64,000 nucleotides of DNA, taken from NCBI RefSeq assembly GCF_000828895.1, contig NZ_AP014568.1, positions 719,699 through 783,698 on the forward strand, written 5' to 3'. Position numbers and translations under genes: made by a program. Positions 45,427 to 55,468 of this stretch are shown here, piece by piece (within the stretch, counting starts at the first letter, position 1; each line of letters begins with the position of its first letter). The DNA comes from Serpentinimonas raichei (GTDB lineage Bacteria > Pseudomonadota > Gammaproteobacteria > Burkholderiales > Burkholderiaceae_C). The notes below the pieces were generated by a model, which saw nothing but the letters and a program-made list of their open reading frames with translations, searched no databases and had not been told where the DNA came from.

Positions 45427-47742
45427 ATGATCAACAAGCATCCGCGCTTGCGCAGCCTCGCTTTGGGCGCACTGGTTTCTTTGGCGGTGGCGCTGCCGGC
45501 TTGGGCGACCAACCCCTTTACTTTGCGCGACATCCGGGTCGAGGGCCTGCAGCGCGTCGAGCCCGGCACGGTGTTTGCCTCGCTGCCGTTTCGGGTCGGC
45601 GACGCCTTCACCGAAGACCAAGGCAGCGCCGCCATTCGTGCCCTGTTCGGACTGGGCTTGTTCTCCGACGTGCGGCTGCAAGTCGAGGGCGAGGTGCTGG
45701 TGGTGATCGTCGAAGAACGCCCGACGGTGGCCGAGATCAGTTTCTCGGGCGTGCGCGAGTTCGACAACGAGGTGCTGCGCCGCGCCCTGCGCGACGTGGG
45801 CTTGGCCGAAGGCCGGCCCTTTGACCGCGCCTTGGCCGACCGCGCCGAACAAGAGCTCAAGCGCCAGTACCTGGCGCGCAGCATGTACGCCGCCACCGTC
45901 ACGGCCACCGTCACGCCTTTGGATCGCAACCGCATCAACCTCAATTTCCATGTGGTCGAAGGCGGCATCACGCGCATCAGCGAGCTGCGCATCGTCGGCA
46001 ACCAGGCTTTCAGTGAAGCCACGCTGCTGCGTTTGTTTGCGCTCGACACGGGCAACTGGCTGAGCTGGTACACGCGCTCGGACCGTTATTCGCGCGAGCG
46101 CCTCAACGCCGACCTCGAAACCCTGCGCTCGCACTACCTCACGCGCGGCTTCCTCGAGTTCACGATCGACTCGACCCAAGTCGCCATCACGCCCGACAAA
46201 GGCGAAATGGCCATCACCATCAACATCACCGAGGGCCAGCGCTTTGTGGTCTCCGGGGTGCGGCTGGAGGGCGATTATCTGGGCCGCGAAGAAGAGTTCA
46301 AATCCTTCGTGCGCATCCGCGTCGGTCAGGCCTACAACGCCGAAGAAGTGAGCGAGACCGTGCGCGCCTTTGGTGAGCACTTCGGGCGCTTTGGCTTTGC
46401 TTTTGCGCGCGTCGAGGCGGTGCCCGAAATCAACCGCGAAAACGCCCAAGTGGCGTTCGTGCTGCGCGCCGAACCCTCGCGCCGCGCCTTCGTGCGCCGC
46501 ATCGAGATCGAGGGCAACGAGCGCACCCGCGACGAAGTCATCCGGCGCGAGTTCCGTCAGTTCGAATCGGCTTGGTACGACGGCGACCGCATCCGCCTAT
46601 CGCGCGACCGCGTCGATCGGCTTGGTTTCTTTACCCAGGTCATGGTCGATACGCGCGAGGTGCCGGGGGCGCCCGATCAGGTCGATCTGGTGGTGTCGGT
46701 CGAGGAGCGCGCCACCGGCAGCCTGTCCATCGGAGCCGGTTACGGGCAGGCCGATGGGATCTCGTTCGTGGCCGGAATCAAGCAGGAAAACATTTTCGGC
46801 AGCGGCCACTCGCTCAGCCTGAACGTCAACACCAGCCGCTTCAACGAGCAGTTCATGCTCAGCACCACCAACCCGTACTTCACGCAGGATGGGGTTTCGC
46901 GCACCATCGACGTGTTCTATCGCACCAGCCGCCCGCTGTCGGAGCAGGCCGGTGACTACCGGCTCGTCACGCCCGGCGCCAGCATCCGCTTTGGGGTGCC
47001 TTTTACCGAGACCGACACGGTGTTCTTTGGCCTCGGCGTGGAGCAGACGCGCATCGAGCCCGGTGCCGGCTTGCCGCTGGCGTTTAAGCAGCACATGGAT
47101 GTGTTCGGGCCGTCCTCGATCTCGGTCCCCATCACTGTCGGCTGGGCGCGCGACGGCCGCGACAGCGCGCTGGTGCCCACCAGCGGGCGCCTGATGCGCC
47201 TCAATGGCGAGCTGGGTCTGTTTGGCGACACGCGCTACTGGCGCTTGAGCGGCCAGTTGCAGCAGTACATCCCGCTCACCAACCAGCTCACCTTGGCCTT
47301 CAACGCCGAGGTCGGCTGGGGCCGGGGTTTGGGCGACAAGCCCTTCCCGGTGTTCAAAAATTTCTTTGGCGGCGGCTTGGGTTCGGTGCGCGGTTTCGAG
47401 CAGGGCACTTTGGGCGGCACCAGCGGCATCGTCGGGCAGCCGGGCGCCTTGTCGTACATCGGCGGCTCGCGCATGGCGGTGCTCAACACCGAAATTTTGG
47501 CTCCTTTCCCGGGCGCGGGCAACGACCGCACGCTGCGCCTGTTTGGCTTCGTCGACATCGGCAACGTCTCGGACGATTTCAACCAGCAAAGCCGCTTCAG
47601 CGACTTTCGCGCTTCGGCCGGTGTGGGCATCAGTTGGCTCTCACCCGTCGGGCCGCTTAGAATCGCCTATGCGCGGCCGTTGCGCCAGTTCGCCAACGAC
47701 AAACCGCAAAGCGTTCAATTCCAGATTGGTACCACGTTCTGA
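45427..47742 (+). CDS. bamA: Outer membrane protein assembly factor BamA
   Basis: Essential insertase for outer-membrane beta-barrels. The 771-residue precursor has a signal peptide (LALGALVSLAVALPAWA, cleaved near residue 27). Five POTRA repeats (about 28-425) begin with FTLRDIRVEGLQRVEPGTVF. The C-terminal 16-stranded barrel has the loop-6 motif VRGFEQGTLGG, and the last strand ends in Phe (QFQIGTTF). The stop overlaps the skp start as TGATG, so the two are translationally coupled. Confidence 0.98.
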   Translation: MINKHPRLRSLALGALVSLAVALPAWATNPFTLRDIRVEGLQRVEPGTVFASLPFRVGDAFTEDQGSAAIRALFGLGLFSDVRLQVEGEVLVVIVEERPTVAEISFSGVREFDNEVLRRALRDVGLAEGRPFDRALADRAEQELKRQYLARSMYAATVTATVTPLDRNRINLNFHVVEGGITRISELRIVGNQAFSEATLLRLFALDTGNWLSWYTRSDRYSRERLNADLETLRSHYLTRGFLEFTIDSTQVAITPDKGEMAITINITEGQRFVVSGVRLEGDYLGREEEFKSFVRIRVGQAYNAEEVSETVRAFGEHFGRFGFAFARVEAVPEINRENAQVAFVLRAEPSRRAFVRRIEIEGNERTRDEVIRREFRQFESAWYDGDRIRLSRDRVDRLGFFTQVMVDTREVPGAPDQVDLVVSVEERATGSLSIGAGYGQADGISFVAGIKQENIFGSGHSLSLNVNTSRFNEQFMLSTTNPYFTQDGVSRTIDVFYRTSRPLSEQAGDYRLVTPGASIRFGVPFTETDTVFFGLGVEQTRIEPGAGLPLAFKQHMDVFGPSSISVPITVGWARDGRDSALVPTSGRLMRLNGELGLFGDTRYWRLSGQLQQYIPLTNQLTLAFNAEVGWGRGLGDKPFPVFKNFFGGGLGSVRGFEQGTLGGTSGIVGQPGALSYIGGSRMAVLNTEILAPFPGAGNDRTLRLFGFVDIGNVSDDFNQQSRFSDFRASAGVGISWLSPVGPLRIAYARPLRQFANDKPQSVQFQIGTTF

Positions 47743-48266
47743 TGAAATCTTTTACCCGCTACCTGTTTCGTACTACCTTGGCCGCTTTGCTGCTGGCCAC
47801 CGCCGCTTTTGCGGCCACGGCACAAGACTTCAAGATCGGTTTCGTCAACACCGACCGCGTGCTGCGCGAATCGGCCGCTGCTCAGGCCGCGCAAACCAAG
47901 CTGCAGCAAGAATTCTCGCGCCGCGAGCGCGAGGTCGATGCGCTGGGAACGCAGTTGCGCACCGCCTCCGAGGCGTTTCAGCGCGAAGCCCCCACCCTGT
48001 CTGAAGCCCAGCGCAGCACGCGCCAGCGCCAGATGGTGGAGCTCGAGCGCGACTTCCAGCGCCGCCGCCAAGCCTTCCAAGAAGACCTGAACCTGCGCCG
48101 CAACGAGGAGCTGCAGCAGGTGATCGAGCGCGCCAACCGCGTCATTCGCCAGATTGCCGAGGCCGAGCGCTTCGACCTGATCATCCAAGAGGCAGTCTAT
48201 ATCCACCCCCGGCATGACATCACCGACAAGGTGATCGCGGGCTTGAACAGCGCCCCGGCCCGCTGA
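47742..48266 (+). CDS. skp: Periplasmic chaperone Skp (OmpH)
   Basis: Trimeric holdase that carries unfolded outer-membrane proteins to BamA. Signal peptide [15 protein letters not shown], cleaved near residue 27, then [18 protein letters not shown], and long coiled-coil arms rich in Arg, Glu and Gln (about residues 50-130). The C-terminus returns to the body domain ([22 protein letters not shown]). Length 174 is a little above E. coli Skp (161). It overlaps bamA by one base. Confidence 0.95.
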   Translation: MKSFTRYLFRTTLAALLLATAAFAATAQDFKIGFVNTDRVLRESAAAQAAQTKLQQEFSRREREVDALGTQLRTASEAFQREAPTLSEAQRSTRQRQMVELERDFQRRRQAFQEDLNLRRNEELQQVIERANRVIRQIAEAERFDLIIQEAVYIHPRHDITDKVIAGLNSAPAR

Positions 48267-48298
48267 GGGGCCAGCACCCGCCATCCGCACCCTCTCTG

Positions 48299-49339
48299 AT
48301 GCTCCGGCTCAGCGACATCCACGCCGCCTTGGGCGGCGTTTTGCATGGCGACGGCGCGTGCCCGATCTCCGGCTTGGCCTCGCTCGAGAGCGCCGGGCCC
48401 GATCGGCTCGCCTTTGTGGCGCAGACGCGCCACGCCGCCGCCATTGAAACCACGCAGGCGGCGGCGCTGATCGTGCCGCCCGAGCTGGTGCCACGGGCCA
48501 GCGCCCGCGGGCCCTGCATCGAGACGCCGGAGCCCCATGCCTACTTTGCCCGCCTGACGCAGTGGTGGCGCGCGCGCCTGCAAGCGGCGCAGCACGAGGC
48601 CGCCGATCCAGCCGAGCCCGCCATCCACCCCAGCGCCTGGGTGCACCCGAGTGCCGAACTCGGGGCCGGGGTGCGCTTGGGGGCCTTTGCCGTGGTCGAG
48701 GCCGGGGTGCAGATCGGCGCCAACAGCGAGATCGGGGCCCATTGCGTGATCGGGGCGCGGGTGCGCCTGGGCGCGCAGGCGCGGCTGGCGGCGCAGGTGG
48801 TGATCGGGCACGACTGCACGCTCGGGGCGCGCTGCATCATCCACAGCGGGGCGGTGATTGGGGCCGACGGCTTTGGCTTTGCGCCGCAGCAGGGGCAGTG
48901 GCTCAAGATCGAGCAGTTGGGCGCGGTGCGCATCGGCGACGACGTGGAAATCGGTGCCAACACCTGCATCGACCGCGGCACCCTCGACGACACCGTGCTC
49001 GAAGACGGAGTCAAGCTCGACAACCTGATCCAGATCGGCCACAACGTGCGCATCGGCGCGCACAGCGCCTTGGCCGGTTGCGTCGGGGTGGCGGGCAGCG
49101 CCCACATCGGCGCCCACTGCACCTTGGGCGGCGGGGCCGGGGTGCTCGGGCATTTGCGCTTGGCCGACCACGTGCACATCACGGCCGCCACGCTGGTGAC
49201 GCGCTCGATCCTCAAGCCGGGCCAGTACAGCGGCGCGTTCCCGATCGACGACAATGTGAACTGGGAAAAAAACGCCGCCACCCTGCGCCAGTTGTACGCG
49301 CTGCGGCAACGCCTCAGAGCCTTAGAAAAAAAATCCTGA
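48299..49339 (+). CDS. lpxD: UDP-3-O-(3-hydroxyacyl)glucosamine N-acyltransferase
   Basis: Third step of lipid A synthesis: adds the 2-N-linked hydroxyacyl chain. The 346-residue protein has an N-terminal uridine-binding domain (residues about 1-100). A left-handed beta-helix of hexapeptide repeats follows ([33 protein letters not shown]). The catalytic histidine lies in [12 protein letters not shown]. It ends in a short C-terminal helix. The stop overlaps fabZ by one base (TGATG). If the gnn genes act as predicted, its substrate would be a 2,3-diamino sugar nucleotide. Confidence 0.97.
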   Translation: MLRLSDIHAALGGVLHGDGACPISGLASLESAGPDRLAFVAQTRHAAAIETTQAAALIVPPELVPRASARGPCIETPEPHAYFARLTQWWRARLQAAQHEAADPAEPAIHPSAWVHPSAELGAGVRLGAFAVVEAGVQIGANSEIGAHCVIGARVRLGAQARLAAQVVIGHDCTLGARCIIHSGAVIGADGFGFAPQQGQWLKIEQLGAVRIGDDVEIGANTCIDRGTLDDTVLEDGVKLDNLIQIGHNVRIGAHSALAGCVGVAGSAHIGAHCTLGGGAGVLGHLRLADHVHITAATLVTRSILKPGQYSGAFPIDDNVNWEKNAATLRQLYALRQRLRALEKKS

Positions 49340-49797
49340 TGGACATCCACCAAATTCTGAAAAAACTGCCGCACCGCTACCCTTTTTTGCTGGTAGACCG
49401 GGTGCTGGAAATCGAAAAAGGCCAGTTCATTCGCGCGCTCAAAAACGTGAGCATGAACGAGCCCCAGTTCACCGGCCACTTTCCGCACCGGCCGGTGTTT
49501 CCGGGGGTGCTGATGCTCGAAGCTTTGGCGCAGACGGCGGCCCTACTCACCTTTGAGACCTTGGGGTTGGAGCTGGACGAAAACTCGGTCTATTACTTTG
49601 CCGGTGTCGATGGCGCGCGCTTCAAGCGCCCGGTGGAGCCGGGTGACCAGTTGCTCATGCACGTGACGCTGGTGCGCTCCAAGGCCGGCATCTTCAAATT
49701 CAAGGGCGTGGCCCGGGTCGGCGACGAGGTGGCCTGCGAGGCCGAACTGATGTGCACCATGCGCCGCATTCAGCAAAGCGAAGGCAGCACCGCATGA
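49339..49797 (+). CDS. fabZ: 3-hydroxyacyl-ACP dehydratase FabZ
   Basis: Dehydrates 3-hydroxyacyl-ACP in fatty-acid elongation and competes with LpxA/LpxD for hydroxyacyl-ACP. Hot-dog fold of 152 residues. [13 protein letters not shown], catalytic His47 in [12 protein letters not shown] and Glu61 in MLEALAQ are in place. It overlaps lpxD by one base and lpxA by four (ATGA), so fatty-acid and lipid A enzymes are coupled in one transcript. Confidence 0.98.
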   Translation: MDIHQILKKLPHRYPFLLVDRVLEIEKGQFIRALKNVSMNEPQFTGHFPHRPVFPGVLMLEALAQTAALLTFETLGLELDENSVYYFAGVDGARFKRPVEPGDQLLMHVTLVRSKAGIFKFKGVARVGDEVACEAELMCTMRRIQQSEGSTA

Positions 49798-50630
49798 GTT
49801 TGATCCACCCCACCGCGCTGGTGGACCCGGCGGCGCAACTGCATCCCTCGGTGGCGGTCGGGGCCTACAGCCTGATCGGCCCGCATGTGCAGATCGCCGA
49901 GGGCAGCACGGTTGGCAGCCACTGCGTGATCGAGGGCCACACCCGCATCGGCGCGCACAACGCCATCCACAGCTACGCCGCGCTGGGCGGGGCGCCGCAG
50001 GACAAAAAATACGCCGGCGAGCCAACCCGGCTCGAAATCGGTGACCGCAACGTGATCCGCGAGTTTTGCACCTTGCACCGGGGCACCGCCAACGGCCGCG
50101 GTGTGACCCGCGTCGGGCACGACAACATGCTGATGGCCTATGTGCACCTTGCGCACGACTGCCAAGTTGGCAGCCACACCGTGTTTGCCAACAACGCCCA
50201 ACTGGCCGGCCACGTGCAGGTGGGGGATTGGGTGATTTTGGGCGGATTTACCGTGGTGCGCCAGTTTTTGCGCCTGGGTGCGCACAGCTTCACCGCCATG
50301 TGCGCGCTGCTGTTTGCCGATTTGCCGCCGTTCGTGGTCTGCCAGGGGCAGCCGGCGGTGGCGCGCAACGTCAACGCCGAAGGGCTGCGCCGGCGCGGCT
50401 TTGGCCCGGCGCGCATCGCCGCCGTGCGCGCCATGTACAAAGCGTTGTACCGCGACAACCTCACGCTGCAAGCGGCGCAGCCGCGCATTGCCGCCTTGGC
50501 CAGCGCAGGCTCGGAGGCCGCGCCCGATGTGGCGCTGATGCTCGAATTCTTGGCCGGGGCCGGCAAGCCCGGCATCGTGCGCCGGCGCGCGCGCAGCGAT
50601 GCCGCCGATGGCGAAGGAGCGACTGCATGA
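49794..50630 (+). CDS. lpxA: UDP-N-acetylglucosamine (or GlcNAc3N) O/N-acyltransferase LpxA
   Basis: First step of lipid A synthesis; trimeric beta-helix of hexapeptide repeats, 278 residues. The catalytic His is His121 in VHLAHDC (E. coli His125), and His140 is kept. E. coli His160 is Arg156 here. The hydrocarbon-ruler residue (E. coli Gly173) is Met169, in GAHSFTAMC. In P. aeruginosa the same Met sets a C10 acyl preference, so 3-hydroxydecanoyl transfer is predicted. The next two genes are gnnA- and gnnB-like, so the acceptor may be UDP-GlcNAc3N, giving an amide in place of an ester. Confidence 0.96.
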   Translation: MSLIHPTALVDPAAQLHPSVAVGAYSLIGPHVQIAEGSTVGSHCVIEGHTRIGAHNAIHSYAALGGAPQDKKYAGEPTRLEIGDRNVIREFCTLHRGTANGRGVTRVGHDNMLMAYVHLAHDCQVGSHTVFANNAQLAGHVQVGDWVILGGFTVVRQFLRLGAHSFTAMCALLFADLPPFVVCQGQPAVARNVNAEGLRRRGFGPARIAAVRAMYKALYRDNLTLQAAQPRIAALASAGSEAAPDVALMLEFLAGAGKPGIVRRRARSDAADGEGATA

Positions 50631-50679
50631 AAACAATCTCTACGCCCGCCTGGCTCGCCGCCACACCAAGGAGCGAGTC

Positions 50680-51624
50680 ATGAAGCCCCTGCGCTGTGCC
50701 GTGATCGGCGTCGGCTACCTGGGCAAGTTCCACGCCCAGAAGTACGCCAAGCTGCCCGGCTGTGAATTGGTGGCCGTGGTCGACAGCCGGCTGGAGGTGG
50801 CGCAAGCCGTGGCCAAGCCGCTGGGCTGCCGCGCCGTGGCCGACTACCGCGAGCTGCTGGGCCAGGTCGATGCCGTGAGCGTGGTGGTGCCGACGCAGGC
50901 GCACCACGCCGTGACGCTGGACTTTCTGCGCGCCGGGGCCCACGTGTTGGTGGAAAAACCCATCGCCGTCACGCTGGAGCAGGCCGACGAGATGATCGAG
51001 CAAGCCGAGCGCAGCGGCCTGGTGCTGGCGGTCGGGCACCTGGAGCGCTTCAACCCGGTGGCGCTGGCGCTGGAGCCCTTGCTGGACCAACCGCGCTTCA
51101 TCGAGAGCACCCGGCTGGCCCCGTTCAAGCCGCGCGCCACCGATGTGAGCGTGCTGCTGGATTTGATGATCCACGACGTCGATCTGATTTTGTCCCTGGT
51201 GGATAGCGAGATCGTCAGCGTGGACAGCAGCGGCGCGCGCGTGCTCACCAACGACATCGACATTGCCAATGCGCGCATCCGCTTTGCCAACGGCTGCGTG
51301 GCCAATGTGACGGCCAGCCGCGTCAGCAACAAGAGCGAGCGCAAGATGCGCGTGTTCCAGCACCGCGCCTGCCATTCGCTCGATTTTGGCACCCGGCACC
51401 TGATCAGCTACCGCGCCACCGATGCCGACCCGCTGGCCGCCCCCGAAGACGCAATCGAGCGCCAGATGCAGATGTTTGGCGAAGCCGACGCACTGCTGAG
51501 CGAAATCACCGATTTCGTGGCCAGCGTGCGCGAAGGGCGTGCGCCCAAGGTCAGCGGTCGCGCCGGGCGGCGTGCGCTGGCGGCGGTGCAGCGCATCAGC
51601 GCCGCGACCGAGCTCATTTCCTGA
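50680..51624 (+). CDS. gnnA: GnnA-like UDP-GlcNAc 3-dehydrogenase (Gfo/Idh/MocA family)
   Basis: A 314-residue Gfo/Idh/MocA oxidoreductase. The Rossmann motif AVIGVGYLGKFHAQ is at residues 7-20, the EKP motif at 92-94 (VEKPIAV), GHLERFNP follows, and the C-terminal alpha/beta domain has LDLMIHDVDLILSLV. ATG 50680 has GGAG about six bases upstream; an earlier in-frame start at 50599 lies inside lpxA. In Acidithiobacillus ferrooxidans, GnnA oxidises C3 of UDP-GlcNAc and GnnB aminates it, and their genes lie between lpxA and lpxB as here. Position and gene pair support this role; family membership alone would not. Confidence 0.75.
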   Translation: MKPLRCAVIGVGYLGKFHAQKYAKLPGCELVAVVDSRLEVAQAVAKPLGCRAVADYRELLGQVDAVSVVVPTQAHHAVTLDFLRAGAHVLVEKPIAVTLEQADEMIEQAERSGLVLAVGHLERFNPVALALEPLLDQPRFIESTRLAPFKPRATDVSVLLDLMIHDVDLILSLVDSEIVSVDSSGARVLTNDIDIANARIRFANGCVANVTASRVSNKSERKMRVFQHRACHSLDFGTRHLISYRATDADPLAAPEDAIERQMQMFGEADALLSEITDFVASVREGRAPKVSGRAGRRALAAVQRISAATELIS

Positions 51625-51649
51625 ATTTTTGCTTCCCGAAAGACTTGCC

Positions 51650-52747
51650 ATGCGCATCCCGATGGTCGATCTGGCCACCCAGTACCGCGAACTCAAACCC
51701 CAGCTCGAACCGGCGCTGCTGGCCGCGCTGGAGGCGACCCAGTTCATCCTTGGCCCCAACGTGCAGGCCTTTGAGGCCGAAGCGGCGGCTTACTTGGGCG
51801 TCAAGCACGCCATCAGTTGCGCCAACGGCACCGACGCGCTGCACCTGGCGCTGCGCGCGCTCGGGCTGGGGCCGGGCGACGAGGTCATCACCACGCCGTT
51901 TACTTTCATCGCCACCGCCGAGGCCATAGCCTACGTGGGCGCCAAAACGGTGTTCGTCGATATCGACCCGCGCAGCTTCAACCTCGATGTGGAGCAGGTG
52001 GCGCGCGCCATCGGGCCGCGCACCAAGGCGCTGCTGCCGGTGCACCTGTTCGGCCAACCGGCCAATATGGCGCCGCTGCAGGCGCTGGCGCAGCAGCACG
52101 GCCTGCACCTGATCGAAGACTGCGCCCAGTCCTTCGGCGCCCGGGTGGCCGGGCGCATGACCGGCTCCATCGGCGATGTGTCGGCGTTCAGCTTTTTCCC
52201 GAGCAAAAACCTGGGCTGCTACGGCGACGGCGGCATGGTCACCACGCAGTCCGACGCGCTGGCCGAGACGCTGCGCATGCTGCGCAACCACGGCAGCAAG
52301 GTGCGCTACTACCACGACATCATCGGCTACAACAGCCGTCTCGATGAGCTGCAGGCGGTGGTGCTGCGCGCCAAGCTGCCGCGCATCGACCACTACAACC
52401 AGCAGCGGCGCCGGGTGGCGCAGCGCTACCAGGCCGGCTTGGCCGGTTTGCCGCTGCAAACCCCGTTCGAGGACGGCATCGGGCAGCACGTCTATCACCA
52501 ATACACCCTGCTGTGCGAGCGCCGCGACGCGCTGCAGCAGGCCCTGAGCGCGGCGCAAATCGCCAGCGCGATCTACTACCCGGTGCCGCTGCACCAGCAA
52601 AAGGTGTTTGCGGCCGAGGCGGCGGGGCAGTCGTTCCCGGTCACCGAATCGGTGGCGCGTTGCTGCCTCTCGCTGCCAATCTACCCCGAGCTGAGCGATG
52701 CGGCGATCGACGAAGTCTGCGCCGTGATTCGGCAGGCGCTGGCCTGA
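51650..52747 (+). CDS. gnnB: GnnB-like UDP-3-keto-GlcNAc aminotransferase (DegT/DnrJ/EryC1 family)
   Basis: A 365-residue PLP-dependent sugar aminotransferase. N-terminus MRIPMVDLATQYRELKPQLE, glycine-rich substrate loop CANGTDALHLALRALGLGPGD, PLP-contact region EDCAQSFGA and the Schiff-base lysine Lys186 in FSFFPSKNLGCYGDGG. ATG 51650 lies 25 bp after gnnA. Predicted to transfer an amino group to C3 of the keto sugar nucleotide, making UDP-GlcNAc3N for LpxA. Other DegT proteins act in capsule or O-antigen synthesis, but no such cluster is here. Confidence 0.75.
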   Translation: MRIPMVDLATQYRELKPQLEPALLAALEATQFILGPNVQAFEAEAAAYLGVKHAISCANGTDALHLALRALGLGPGDEVITTPFTFIATAEAIAYVGAKTVFVDIDPRSFNLDVEQVARAIGPRTKALLPVHLFGQPANMAPLQALAQQHGLHLIEDCAQSFGARVAGRMTGSIGDVSAFSFFPSKNLGCYGDGGMVTTQSDALAETLRMLRNHGSKVRYYHDIIGYNSRLDELQAVVLRAKLPRIDHYNQQRRRVAQRYQAGLAGLPLQTPFEDGIGQHVYHQYTLLCERRDALQQALSAAQIASAIYYPVPLHQQKVFAAEAAGQSFPVTESVARCCLSLPIYPELSDAAIDEVCAVIRQALA

Positions 52748-52764
52748 GCCGGCCCTTGGCTGCC

Positions 52765-53961
52765 GTGCCGACCGCGCCCGCGCCCACCCACCCAGCCAGT
52801 CTTGCGCCTGCGCCGCAGCCGGGCCCGGGCTTGCGCGTGGCCATGGTGGCGGCGGAGCGCTCCGGCGACCAGCTTGCCGCCTTGCTGCTGCACGGCATGC
52901 GCCAGCGCTGGAGCGGCTTGCAAGCCAGCGGCATCGGCGGGCCGCTGATGCAGGCGCAGGGCTTTGCGGCGCGCTGGAGCTGCGACGAACTCACCGTGCG
53001 CGGGCTGGTCGAGGGCGTGTGGGCGTATCGGCGCATCAGCGCCATCCGGCGCCAGTTGCTGGCCGATCTGCTGCACCAGCGCCCCGACGTGTACCTCGGC
53101 GTCGATGCCTCGGATTTCAACCTGCCGCTGGAGCGCCAGCTCAATCGCGCCGGCATCCCGGCGATCCAACTGGTCTGCCCCTCGATCTGGGCCTGGCGGC
53201 CCGGGCGCGTGCACGCCATCCGGCGCAGCGTGCGCCACGTGCTGTGCCTGTTCCCTTTTGAGCCCGTTTTGCTGGAGCGCCACGGCATCGAGGGCACCTT
53301 CGTGGGGCACCCAGTGGCCGACCTGATCGCGCTCGAACCCGACCAAGCCGCCGCCCGCCAGCGCCTCGGGCTGGCGCCAGACGACACCGTGGTGGCGCTG
53401 CTGCCGGGCAGCCGGGTGGCCGAGATCGCCGCGCTGGCGCTGCCGTTCTTGCACGCCGCGCGCCTGATGGCGCAGCAGCGCCCGCAGTTGCGCTTCGTGC
53501 TGCCCACGCACGAGGGCCTGCGCCCGGCCTTGCAGCAGGCGCTGCTTCAGACTGGCATGGAGGAACGGGTGCAACTGGTGCTGGGGCAAGCGCACACGGT
53601 GCAGGCGGCTTGCGACGTGGCGCTGGTGGCCAGCGGCACCGCCACGCTCGAAACCGCGCTGCACAAGCGCCCCATGGTGATCGCCTACCGCATGCAGTGG
53701 CTTTCGTATTGGGTCGCCAACCAGCAGCGGCGCACGCCCTGGATCGGGCTGCCCAATATTTTGTGCCAGCAAAGCCTGGTGCCCGAGCTGCTGCAAGACC
53801 AGGTGCAGCCCGAGGCGCTGGCGCGCGCCACGCTGGCCTGGCTCGACGACCCGGCAGCGGTGGCGCAGCTGCGCCAGCGCTTTACCGAGATGCACCTGCA
53901 ACTGCGGCAAGACATGCCCGCCCGAGCCAGCCATGCGATTGCGCAAATCCTTGCCGCGTGA
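52765..53961 (+). CDS. lpxB: Lipid A disaccharide synthase
   Basis: GT19 glycosyltransferase that joins UDP-2,3-diacylglucosamine to lipid X. The N-terminal sugar-nucleotide motif reads [11 protein letters not shown] where E. coli has [57 protein letters not shown] and [19 protein letters not shown] follow. The start is uncertain: GTG 52765 (398 residues) or TTG 52756, both directly after the gnnB stop and neither with a clear ribosome binding site. The 3' end overlaps rnhB by 29 bp. In this operon its substrates may be GlcN3N-based. Confidence 0.95.
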   Translation: MPTAPAPTHPASLAPAPQPGPGLRVAMVAAERSGDQLAALLLHGMRQRWSGLQASGIGGPLMQAQGFAARWSCDELTVRGLVEGVWAYRRISAIRRQLLADLLHQRPDVYLGVDASDFNLPLERQLNRAGIPAIQLVCPSIWAWRPGRVHAIRRSVRHVLCLFPFEPVLLERHGIEGTFVGHPVADLIALEPDQAAARQRLGLAPDDTVVALLPGSRVAEIAALALPFLHAARLMAQQRPQLRFVLPTHEGLRPALQQALLQTGMEERVQLVLGQAHTVQAACDVALVASGTATLETALHKRPMVIAYRMQWLSYWVANQQRRTPWIGLPNILCQQSLVPELLQDQVQPEALARATLAWLDDPAAVAQLRQRFTEMHLQLRQDMPARASHAIAQILAA

Positions 53962-54565
53962 GGCCTACACGCTGGGCTGGAATCCGCCCGGTCTGGTGGC
54001 CGGTGTCGATGAAGCCGGGCGCGGCCCGCTGGCCGGGCCGGTGCTGGCCGCCGCCGTGATGCTGGACCCGCGCAAACCCATCGCGGGCTTGCGCGACTCG
54101 AAAAAGCTTAGCCCGAAGCGGCGCGAGCACTTGCACGAGCAGATTCTGGAGCACGCCCTGTGCTGCTCGGTCGCGCTGGCCAGCGTGGAAGAAATCGAGC
54201 GCCTCAACATCTTGCAGGCCACCTTGCTGGCGATGCAGCGCGCCGTGGCGGGTTTGCGGCTGCGCCCGACGCAGGTGCTGGTCGATGGCAACCGGCTGCC
54301 CGCGCTCGACCTGCCCGCGCAAGCCGTGGTGCAGGGCGACGACCGGGTGGCCGCCATCGCCGCCGCCTCCATCGTGGCCAAGGTGCAACGCGACCGCCTG
54401 TGCGACGCTTGGCACGCCCAGTACCCCGATTACGGCTTCGATCGGCACAAGGGCTACGGCACCGCCGCACACCTCGAGGCGCTGCAACGCTGCGGCCCCA
54501 CGCCCCTGCACCGGCGCGGCTTTGCCCCGGTGGCGGCCTTGCTGGCGCCAGCCAGTCCGCCATGA
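53933..54565 (+). CDS. rnhB: Ribonuclease HII
   Basis: Removes RNA from RNA-DNA hybrids and single ribonucleotides from DNA. The 210-residue protein contains the active-site Asp-Glu in [14 protein letters not shown], the [12 protein letters not shown] block, LVDGN with the next Asp, and [12 protein letters not shown] with the fourth carboxylate. ATG 53933 overlaps lpxB by 29 bp; the stop overlaps the next gene by four bases (ATGA). It stands at the usual place at the end of the lpx operon. Confidence 0.96.
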   Translation: MRLRKSLPREAYTLGWNPPGLVAGVDEAGRGPLAGPVLAAAVMLDPRKPIAGLRDSKKLSPKRREHLHEQILEHALCCSVALASVEEIERLNILQATLLAMQRAVAGLRLRPTQVLVDGNRLPALDLPAQAVVQGDDRVAAIAAASIVAKVQRDRLCDAWHAQYPDYGFDRHKGYGTAAHLEALQRCGPTPLHRRGFAPVAALLAPASPP

Positions 54566-55332
54566 GCACCGAAACCATCCGCTCGCGCGACAACGCGCTG
54601 GTCAAGCAACTGCGCCGCCTAGGCCAAGACGGGGCTGCCGGCCGCGAACTGGGTCTGGTCTGGCTCGAAGGCGAGCACCTGTGCCGCGCCTTGCTGGCAC
54701 GCGGCCACCTGCCCGCGCTGCTCCTGCGCGCCGAATCGGCCCCGCACTGGGACCATGCCTGGGCCTTGCCACCCAGCGTGCGCCGGGTGGCACTGGCCGA
54801 CAGCCTGCTGGCCAGTGTGAGCAGCCTGGGCTCCAGCGCGCCGGTGGGCTTTTTGTGGCCCTTGCCCGCCGCCGTGGCACCCGAGCCGGGGCGACCCACT
54901 GTGCTGCTGGACCGCTTACAAGACCCGGGCAACGTCGGCTCCATCCTGCGCAGCGCCGCCGCCTTCGGGTTTGAGCAGGTGCTGGCGCTCAAGGGCACGG
55001 CGGCGCTGTGGGCGCCCAAGGTGCTGCGCGCCGGCATGGGGGCGCACTTTGCGCTGCGCCTCGTTGAAGCGGCCACCTTGGCCGATCTGCCGGCCTTGCA
55101 ACTGCCGCTGCTGGCCACCAGCTCGCACCAAGGGCAGTGGCTGCACCAGGCCGCGCTGCCCTGGCCTTGCGCCTGGCTGCTGGGCCACGAAGGGCAGGGC
55201 CTGAGCCCCGAGCTGCTGGCCGCTGCCAGCCAGCACCTGCGCATCGCCCAGCCCGGCGGCGAAGAGTCGCTCAACGTCGCCGCCGCCGCCGCCATCTGCT
55301 TGCATGCCAGTGCGGTGCAGCGGGGGGCTTGA
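54562..55332 (+). CDS. TrmH/SpoU-family RNA 2'-O-methyltransferase
   Basis: A 256-residue SPOUT methyltransferase. Motif 1 is [22 protein letters not shown], motif 2 [10 protein letters not shown] and motif 3 [17 protein letters not shown], the deep trefoil knot that binds SAM. The N-terminal substrate-binding domain has [14 protein letters not shown] and VWLEGEHL. The rRNA or tRNA target cannot be told from sequence. It is coupled to rnhB by an ATGA overlap. GGGGCT-TG-AGCCCC (55324-55337) spans its stop codon. Confidence 0.87.
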   Translation: MSTETIRSRDNALVKQLRRLGQDGAAGRELGLVWLEGEHLCRALLARGHLPALLLRAESAPHWDHAWALPPSVRRVALADSLLASVSSLGSSAPVGFLWPLPAAVAPEPGRPTVLLDRLQDPGNVGSILRSAAAFGFEQVLALKGTAALWAPKVLRAGMGAHFALRLVEAATLADLPALQLPLLATSSHQGQWLHQAALPWPCAWLLGHEGQGLSPELLAAASQHLRIAQPGGEESLNVAAAAAICLHASAVQRGA

Positions 55333-55341
55333 GCCCCACGC

Positions 55342-55347
55342 TATAAT
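55342..55347 (+). promoter_or_regulatory. -10 element of the probable carAB promoter
   Basis: A consensus TATAAT lies 127 bp before the carA start. No good -35 stands 16-18 bp upstream, where the sequence is a G run. The remaining leader (about 55354-55468) is GC rich and has no ORF that I can support; it may hold pyrimidine-responsive control. Confidence 0.4.
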
Positions 55348-55468
55348 TCCAAGGTTTACCCGAACCCCACGCACCCGGCGGCTCAAGGCTGCTCCATCCT
55401 CCGCCCTCGGCGCCTCAAGCGCGTGCTGGCGCGGCGGCTAAAGGGTGCGGATTGAACTGGAGAGTCCT

